Positions 59,134-64,000 of a stretch of 64,000 bases of DNA are shown here, piece after piece. The stretch lies in NCBI GenBank assembly GCA_031262695.1, contig JAISHF010000003.1:36485-100484 (forward strand), written 5' to 3'. Made by a program: the position numbers and the translations under genes. Source of the stretch: Candidatus Nomurabacteria bacterium (GTDB lineage: Bacteria > Patescibacteriota > Saccharimonadia > Saccharimonadales > Saccharimonadaceae). Position 1 is the first letter of the stretch; every line of letters begins with the position of its first letter. Below the pieces are notes generated by a model, which was not told where the DNA came from, made no database searches, and saw nothing but the letters and a program-made list of their open reading frames with translations.

Positions 59134-59379
59134 TTATGATTTTTTCGCCTTTGAAAGTAGGCCTGCGAGAACCTTTAAGACGCCTTGTGGATTAGCAACT
59201 GCCTCTACTGATTTAGCTGCTGACTCAATTGAAAGTGCAGTATTTTTAACGCTTGTGGCAACCTCTTGCGCAGCGCCTGCGAGTTTGATGAGTTTGACAA
59301 AAAGCACGATTGCGAGCGTCAAAAATAACGCCAGTGTAATCGCTAAAATGAGCATAATAACTTGTGTTGCAAAATCCAT
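59134..59379 (-). CDS. YtxG-like (DUF948-type) small membrane protein
   Basis: An 81-residue protein with an N-terminal membrane segment (about 6-30) and an amphipathic helical tail (AAQEVATSVKNTALSIESAA). It resembles DUF948/YtxG proteins, which pair with YtxH. Promoter: TTGACA (59409-59414), 17-nt spacer, TAAGAT (59386-59391), 6 nt to the ATG, so leaderless although it also has a perfect -35 box. Divergent from the MurD-MurL gene. Confidence 0.75.
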   Translation of the reverse strand: MDFATQVIMLILAITLALFLTLAIVLFVKLIKLAGAAQEVATSVKNTALSIESAAKSVEAVANPQGVLKVLAGLLSKAKKS

Positions 59380-59385
59380 ACTTTT

Positions 59386-59440
59386 ATCTTAGCATAAGCA
59401 TTATTGTATGTCAAGAGTTTTCTGCTATAATATATTATAT
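59386..59440. promoter_or_regulatory. Divergent promoters of ytxG-like and murD-murL genes
   Basis: Minus: TTGACA-17-TAAGAT, 6 nt from ATG. Plus: TGC + TATAAT (59426-59431), 9 nt from ATG 59441. Confidence 0.55.
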
Positions 59441-61831
59441 ATGAAAATTGCGATTTTAGGGTATGGGCTAGAAGGCAAGGCGGCGGAAAGATATTTTCGC
59501 AATTTGTATCCAGAGGCCGAGTTTGAGATTTTTGACAAGGTAGATTTTGGGGTGCAAGATTATGCGACTTTTGATTTCGTGGTGCGAACGCCATCAATTT
59601 CGCCTTATTTGCTAAAAAGCGCCAAGAAAATCACCAGCAACACGATTGAATTTTTTGCTAAATGCCCCTGCCCGATTGTTGGTATTACTGGCACTAAGGG
59701 CAAAAGCACGACTTCGGCGTTAACGGCAGCGATTTTGACTGAGGTAATGAATGCTTGGAACACCCAAAATAACGCCGCGCGAAAAGTTTATCTAGTCGGC
59801 AACATTGGCGAGCCGTCGCTTGGCATTTTGCCAAAATTGCAGCCTGATGATGCGGTGGTTTATGAGTTGTCTAGTTATCAACTTTGGGATTTGGCCGAGA
59901 GCCCAGCGATTGCGGTTTATACACCGATTGCAGCAGACCATTTAGATGTGCATCGTGATTTAGATGATTATTTAGCGGCTAAAAAGCATTTGACGGAGTT
60001 CCAAGGGTCAGATGATGCAGTGATAAATTATGGTAAAAATCCGGATTTTGACTTGACGGGGTTGCAACTTTTGGGCGAGCATAACCGCGAGAACGCTCTT
60101 TCGGCAGTTGCGGCGGCGCGGGCGTTTAATGCGAGATTTGTGCATTTGGCGGAAGCCGATTTTGAGCAGGCGACAAAAGTGGCCTTGGCAAATTTTCGTG
60201 GCCTGCCACATCGCCTAGAATTTGTTGCCGAGGTTGATGACGTTAAGTTTTTTGATGATAATTTTTCTAGTGCCTCACCTGCCGTAGCGGTAGCGGTGCA
60301 ATCTTTTGATGAGCCGCTAATTGTCATTGCTGGCGGCTACGACCGCAAGTTAAAAAATTACAAAGAGGTTGCTAAGTCAATTTTGCAGGCGAAAGATTTG
60401 CGTGGTGTGGCGCTAATTGGCGAGACCGCGCCGAAAATTGCTAAATACTTGCCGCGTAAACTTTATAAAGTTTTTCCTGATTTACGCTCGGCGGTTGAGG
60501 GCAGTGCGCGACGGATGCGACGGCAAGGTGGTGGTGTCGTCTTGATGAGCCCCGGAGCGCCGAGCTTTGATATGTTTCGCGATTTTAAAGATCGTGGAGA
60601 ACAATTCCAGCAAATTGTGCGGGGGCTTGCCTCCTCGCGCGAGGAGGGGCTACTTAACCAGGCCCTTTTTTTGGCCTATATATTAAGTGGGCTCAGCTAT
60701 TATAAGGCTTTTCCGACGCGGCGGGTGCGGTTGCCTGAGGGTGCAGAATTGACGGCAGCGCAAATCGAACTATTCAATGCGGCATACCAAGAGGGCTTGG
60801 GGCAATTTGCCTATGAGAATAAATTAACCCGCGACGACCTCGCCCATTTCAATGAGCCACCAAAGCCAAAAGAGCAAGTTTTTGCATTTGATGGCTATGA
60901 TTTTGATGGGCAAGCGGCAACTTTTCGCTATTCTTACGGTAAATTAAAATATATGGAAAAAGTTGAATTTGCGAAAAGCGATTTGCATCCAAAAGTGATT
61001 AGTATGCAAAGTGGTGGCAAAGATAGCCTATTACTCGCAACGATGCTAAAAGAGCGAAAAATGGATTTTGTGCCGCTTTTTGTGCGATCGGGCGAGCATC
61101 ATCCAAAAGTTTTGGACAAATTAGCCAATTTATTGTTGGCGACGCGGGCGATTGATCGTGATAGTCTGGCAAAGGCGGCAAAAAAAGGCGGTAAAAACGG
61201 TCATATTCCGATTACTTATATTTTGCAAAGTTTGGCGTTGGTGCAAGCGATTTTGCTTGGTGCAAAATTGGTTGTTGTAGCAATTGGCGACGAGGGGACT
61301 GAGCCACATTCTTATATCGGCGACCTCGCAGTTAATCACCAGTGGAGCAAAACACGTGAGGCCGAGGCGATTTATAGCAAATATTTAGAGAGCGAGTTTG
61401 GTGAACTTTATAAAGTTTACTCGCCGCTCCGCAATATTTCTGAACTAAAAATTGCTGAGCTGTTTGCGAAAAAATGCTGGCAAGAATTTGGTCGCGATTT
61501 TTCTAGTTGTAATGTCGCGAATTATCGCCAGCATGCCGACAATTCGGAGCTCAAATGGTGTGGTGATTGCCCGAAATGCGCCAATGCTTTTTTGCTGTTT
61601 GCGCCGTATTTGCCGAGCGAAGAACTGTTGCCGCTTTTTGACGGGCAAGATTTGTTTGCCAAAGAAAGTTTGCAGCATACTTTTAAGGGTCTGCTTGGTA
61701 TTGACGGCGTAGAAAAACCGTTTGAGTGCGTTGGTTCGGTTGCCGAACTCCGCACGGCCTATCATTTGTCACATCCCGAAGAAAATGGTGACCATGCTGA
61801 ACTATCGTTTGAAGTTCCTGCGGCGGAGTGA
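59441..61831 (+). CDS. MurD-MurL fusion: glutamate ligase plus glutamyl epimerase
   Basis: A 796-residue two-part enzyme. The first ~410 residues are a MurD-type Mur ligase (P-loop GITGTKGKSTT near 81, YELSSYQLWDL, PIAADHLDVH, LLGEHNRENALSAVAAAR, FDDNFSSASPA, MSPGAPSFDMF), which adds Glu to UDP-MurNAc-L-Ala. The remaining ~385 resemble MurL, the ATP-using epimerase described in Xanthomonas that turns a terminal L-Glu into D-Glu: PP-loop SMQSGGKDSLLL near 524, VNHQWSKTREAE near 632, SPLRNISELKIAELFAKK, the SSCN stretch and WCGDCPKC near 705. Together they would make the D-Glu stem from L-Glu without a racemase. ATG 59441 was chosen over an upstream ATG inside the promoter. Confidence 0.85.
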   Translation: MKIAILGYGLEGKAAERYFRNLYPEAEFEIFDKVDFGVQDYATFDFVVRTPSISPYLLKSAKKITSNTIEFFAKCPCPIVGITGTKGKSTTSALTAAILTEVMNAWNTQNNAARKVYLVGNIGEPSLGILPKLQPDDAVVYELSSYQLWDLAESPAIAVYTPIAADHLDVHRDLDDYLAAKKHLTEFQGSDDAVINYGKNPDFDLTGLQLLGEHNRENALSAVAAARAFNARFVHLAEADFEQATKVALANFRGLPHRLEFVAEVDDVKFFDDNFSSASPAVAVAVQSFDEPLIVIAGGYDRKLKNYKEVAKSILQAKDLRGVALIGETAPKIAKYLPRKLYKVFPDLRSAVEGSARRMRRQGGGVVLMSPGAPSFDMFRDFKDRGEQFQQIVRGLASSREEGLLNQALFLAYILSGLSYYKAFPTRRVRLPEGAELTAAQIELFNAAYQEGLGQFAYENKLTRDDLAHFNEPPKPKEQVFAFDGYDFDGQAATFRYSYGKLKYMEKVEFAKSDLHPKVISMQSGGKDSLLLATMLKERKMDFVPLFVRSGEHHPKVLDKLANLLLATRAIDRDSLAKAAKKGGKNGHIPITYILQSLALVQAILLGAKLVVVAIGDEGTEPHSYIGDLAVNHQWSKTREAEAIYSKYLESEFGELYKVYSPLRNISELKIAELFAKKCWQEFGRDFSSCNVANYRQHADNSELKWCGDCPKCANAFLLFAPYLPSEELLPLFDGQDLFAKESLQHTFKGLLGIDGVEKPFECVGSVAELRTAYHLSHPEENGDHAELSFEVPAAE

Positions 61832-61861
61832 TATAATAAATAAAAGAAATGGTGGTAGGAA
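61832..61861 (+). promoter_or_regulatory. Enolase promoter and leader
   Basis: TATAAT (61832-61837) begins right at the end of the preceding gene; a leader of about 18 nt carries a weak GGTAGGA site before ATG 61862. Confidence 0.5.
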
Positions 61862-63139
61862 ATGGAAAACTATAAAATCAAAGAAGTCTTGGCGAGGTGG
61901 ATTTTGGACTCGCGTGGCAACCCGACAGTGGAGGCGGATGTTTATTTGGCGGGTGGCGCATTTGGGCGGGCGGCTGTGCCGTCTGGTGCGTCAACTGGTT
62001 CGGGTGAGGCGCTGGAACTTCGTGATGGTGGCGTAGCGTTTGGCGGTAAAGGGGTTAATTTTGCGGTAGAAAATGTGCGAAATGTCATCGCGCCAGCACT
62101 GATAAATGTGGCGGCGACCGACCAAAAAGAAGTTGACCGAATTATGCGTGATTTGGACGGCACGGAAAATAAATCAAAATTGGGTGCGAATGCGATTTTG
62201 GCTGTATCGCTTGCAGTCGCTAAAGCCGCAGCGATTGCTAAGCGGCAAACTTACTACCAACATTTTGCAGAACTTGCCGAAAATAGCGACCTTAAAATCC
62301 CGATGCCGCTGATGAATGTAGAAAACGGTGGCGCGCATGCGGGCTGGGCAACCGATTTTCAAGAGTATATGATTGTGCCAAAATCAGCGCGGACGATTGC
62401 TGATGCGGTGCGAATGGGGGCGGAAGTATTTCACGCCCTCGGCAAAGTCTTGAAAAACCGCGATTATTTGACACTAGTTGGCGATGAAGGTGGTTATGGC
62501 GCACGGGTGCGGAATGGCAATAACGAACCGCTAGAAATGATTGCCGAGGCAATCGGTGCAGCTGGCTATGATTTATGGCGCGATTTTGTGTTGGCACAAG
62601 ATATTGCGGCTTCGGAGTTTCGTGATGGCGACGGCTATAAACTCAAAACTAGTGGCGAGTGGAAGAGTAGCGACGATTTAATAAATTGGTATACGGCACT
62701 TTATGACCAGTTCAATGTGCGGTCGGTAGAGGACGGTTTGGGCGAAGATGACTGGGCGGGTTGGCAGAAACTCACTGCACGCTTGGGCGACAAAATGCAA
62801 CTTGTTGGCGACGATTTGCTGGTGACTAATCCGAAATTATTGCAAAAAGCGATTGACGAAAAGGCTTGCAATGCGATTTTGGTCAAGCCGAACCAAATTG
62901 GCACGCTTAGTGAAACGATTGAGGCGGTCAATTTGGCAAAACGACACAATTTCCGCACCGTGATGAGCCATCGCTCGGGCGAAACCGAGGACGTGACAAT
63001 CGCGCATTTGGCGGTAGGATTGGGGTGTGACGAAATCAAAACCGGCTCGCTCTCCCGCTCTGACCGCGTCGCGAAATACAACGAACTACTAAGAATCGCT
63101 GAGTTTAACCCAGCGATTCCGTTCTCGAAACCGTTCTAA
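61862..63139 (+). CDS. eno: Enolase
   Basis: Enolase converts 2-phosphoglycerate to phosphoenolpyruvate in glycolysis. The 425 residues are full length. Family landmarks: ILDSRGNPTVEADV, GAVPSGASTG-like AAVPSGASTGSGEA, KLGANAILAVSLAVAKA, the metal and active-site segments LVGDEGGYG, QLVGDDLLVTNPK and LVKPNQIGTLSET, and SHRSGETEDVTIAHLAVGL near the end. A carbon source for it may come from the GH97 glycosidase, though other glycolytic genes are not here. Confidence 0.97.
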   Translation: MENYKIKEVLARWILDSRGNPTVEADVYLAGGAFGRAAVPSGASTGSGEALELRDGGVAFGGKGVNFAVENVRNVIAPALINVAATDQKEVDRIMRDLDGTENKSKLGANAILAVSLAVAKAAAIAKRQTYYQHFAELAENSDLKIPMPLMNVENGGAHAGWATDFQEYMIVPKSARTIADAVRMGAEVFHALGKVLKNRDYLTLVGDEGGYGARVRNGNNEPLEMIAEAIGAAGYDLWRDFVLAQDIAASEFRDGDGYKLKTSGEWKSSDDLINWYTALYDQFNVRSVEDGLGEDDWAGWQKLTARLGDKMQLVGDDLLVTNPKLLQKAIDEKACNAILVKPNQIGTLSETIEAVNLAKRHNFRTVMSHRSGETEDVTIAHLAVGLGCDEIKTGSLSRSDRVAKYNELLRIAEFNPAIPFSKPF

Positions 63140-63140
63140 T

Positions 63141-63175
63141 AGCCGGACAAGCACAGGTGATGCGCTTGCCCGGCT
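63141..63175. terminator. Hairpin between eno and rpsP
   Basis: AGCCGG-CAAGC pairs with GCTTG-CCGGCT (one mismatch) directly after the eno stop. There is no T-run, so termination is uncertain; it separates two convergent genes. Confidence 0.5.
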
Positions 63176-63181
63176 GTAAAT

Positions 63182-63559
63182 CTAGGCTTCGGTAGGCGCT
63201 TCGGTTGCTACTTCTTCAGTAGGTTCTTCGGTGACTGGCTCTTCTTTTGGCTGGTTTTTGCGAAGTTTGTCGGCCTTTTTGATGGCGCTTTGCTTCTGTG
63301 GGGCAAGTTTGACCCATTTTGGCAATTTGACGCCCTCTTTGGCGAGCAAAAATGCTACGCGTGAGCTTGGTTGCGCGCCAGTTGACAAGAATTTTTCCAC
63401 CAATTCTTTTTTAAGCGTGGTGGCTTTGGTATGTGGGTTGTAAGACCCGAGTTCAGCCACAACTCGACCGCTTAATGGGTGGCGAGAAGCTTCCTGAACG
63501 ATTATTCGGTAAACGGCATAGCCGCTCCGACCATTACGTTGCAAACGGATTGCTAACAT
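63182..63559 (-). CDS. rpsP: Ribosomal protein bS16
   Basis: bS16 is a small-subunit assembly protein. The first 80 residues are typical (LAIRLQRNGRSGYAVYRIIV, SGRVVAELGSYNPH, FLSTGAQPSSRVAFLLAKEG). A Lys-rich and then Glu/Pro/Thr-rich tail brings the length to 125, longer than the usual 80-90. AAAAGGAG precedes the ATG and TTGCAA-16-TATAAT lies upstream at about 63585-63615, the Shine-Dalgarno class. Confidence 0.96.
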   Translation of the reverse strand: MLAIRLQRNGRSGYAVYRIIVQEASRHPLSGRVVAELGSYNPHTKATTLKKELVEKFLSTGAQPSSRVAFLLAKEGVKLPKWVKLAPQKQSAIKKADKLRKNQPKEEPVTEEPTEEVATEAPTEA

Positions 63560-63634
63560 TGTTCTCCTTTTATTACCTTAACATTATATCATAAAAACAG
63601 ACTATTGCAAGGGGTGCCAACTATTTAAAATGGT

Positions 63635-63652
63635 GCGATTCATCCAAATCGC
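63635..63652. repeat. Small inverted repeat upstream of rpsP
   Basis: GCGATT/AATCGC with a 6-nt loop. On the minus strand it follows a TGTGG + TAAAAT box (about 63660), so it could be the start of a very short RNA. Nothing else is clear in 63616-63748. Confidence 0.4.
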
Positions 63653-63748
63653 TCAAACCTATTTTACCACACCTTACAGATATTACAAAATGCCAAATAC
63701 GCATTTCAAGCCAAAGCGATAGTTGTGGCGTGCCACGCCGTGAACGGC

Positions 63749-63962
63749 AAAAATATGAAAACAAGTTTTTTTGATTATTATTTTAAGTCGGCAAAGCCGA
63801 CTCCTCCCCCCGATTTTTTAATTTAATTACTAAAAATCTTGTTTTCATATTTTTCTTTTGGGGTCGCCCCCGACCCGACCCCAAAAGGTGGCACGCCCAT
63901 AACGCCACAAGTGGCGTTGCCTACGGCTAAGGCGGTTTTGCCCCCAACCCAAAACCGCCTTA
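63749..63962. repeat. Cluster of perfect inverted repeats in non-coding DNA
   Basis: Four nested or serial repeats are perfect: 17 bp (63749-63765 with 63838-63854), 12 bp (63855-63866 with 63876-63887), 8 bp (63901-63908 with 63911-63918) and 13 bp (63928-63940 with 63950-63962). GTCGGC/GCCGAC (63787-63801) lies within the first. No gene is seen from 63560 to the window end. Confidence 0.8.
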
Positions 63963-64000
63963 AAACCCCAACCCTAAAAAACGGAACATACTGAATGCCC

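Noticed and set aside
1..64000. Possible alternative code with TGA as glycine (as in Gracilibacteria)
   Set aside because: TGA ends ruvC, the MurD-MurL gene, femX and others at the expected protein ends, and no conserved protein reads through TGA.
1..64000. CRISPR arrays, insertion sequences and rRNA genes
   Set aside because: No regularly spaced repeats, transposase motifs or rRNA sequence were seen.

Overview
The window is a gene-dense bacterial chromosome segment with the standard genetic code: TGA ends many genes. It most resembles a Candidate Phyla Radiation genome, probably Candidatus Saccharibacteria (TM7). The grounds are short, trimmed versions of universal proteins (UvrC, AlaRS, MurE), a PrgI/VirB4/VirB6-type secretion system, a Gram-positive-like wall set (PBP1A, FemX, LicD, sortase) and many single-pass surface proteins of unknown function. 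The phylum call is inference; no rRNA is present to confirm it. There are four tRNA genes (Phe, Ala, Gly, Leu).

Layout. 0-2.5 kb: two unrecognised membrane proteins. 2.6-10.4 kb: uvrA, a solute-binding protein, secG, murJ and a short uvrC. 10.4-16.3 kb: FKBP isomerase, pheT-pheS, an aquaporin-like channel, tRNA-Phe and tRNA-Ala. 16.4-22.7 kb: uvrD, rnhA, alaS, two unknowns, tRNA-Gly and ruvC. 22.7-23.5 kb: a CdiA-like nuclease gene, a small structured RNA candidate and a decayed histidine-phosphatase pseudogene. 23.5-28.6 kb: ftsEX, ppa and a MacB-like ABC pair. 28.8-36.6 kb: dnaE, a GH97 glycosidase, tilS and a sugar transferase. 36.6-41.8 kb: a pilB-virB4-traC-like-prgI operon. 41.8-45.7 kb: an accessory island with an attenuator-like leader, an acidic orphan protein, an alpha-CTD-like protein, a second CdiA-like nuclease with its own downstream RNA candidate, and a secreted orphan. 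45.7-53 kb: wall synthesis (murC, PBP1A, murE, femX, licD) and tRNA-Leu. 53-59.4 kb: a VirB6-like protein, sortase, a PEGA protein and a YtxG/YtxH-like pair. 59.4-63.6 kb: a MurD-MurL fusion, enolase and rpsP. The last 400 bases are non-coding and packed with perfect inverted repeats.

How the genes work together. Much of the window builds and remodels a peptidoglycan wall. MurC, the MurD-like ligase (with a C-terminal epimerase domain that could supply D-Glu in place) and MurE build the stem peptide. MurJ flips lipid II, PBP1A polymerises it, FemX adds side-chain residues, LicD and the sugar transferase decorate surface polymers, sortase anchors proteins and FtsEX times hydrolysis. The T4SS/T4P ATPases and the VirB6-like protein suggest a surface secretion or uptake machine.

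The strongest sequence-wide signal is promoter geometry. In at least 19 places an extended -10 box (TGnTATAAT-like) sits exactly 6 nt before a start codon, so transcription should begin on the first base of that codon (leaderless mRNA; for ruvC the codon opens a five-codon ORF). A second class has consensus -35/-10 boxes, structured leaders and Shine-Dalgarno sites and is concentrated in accessory genes. Several CDS starts below were moved downstream of the longest ORF because of this.
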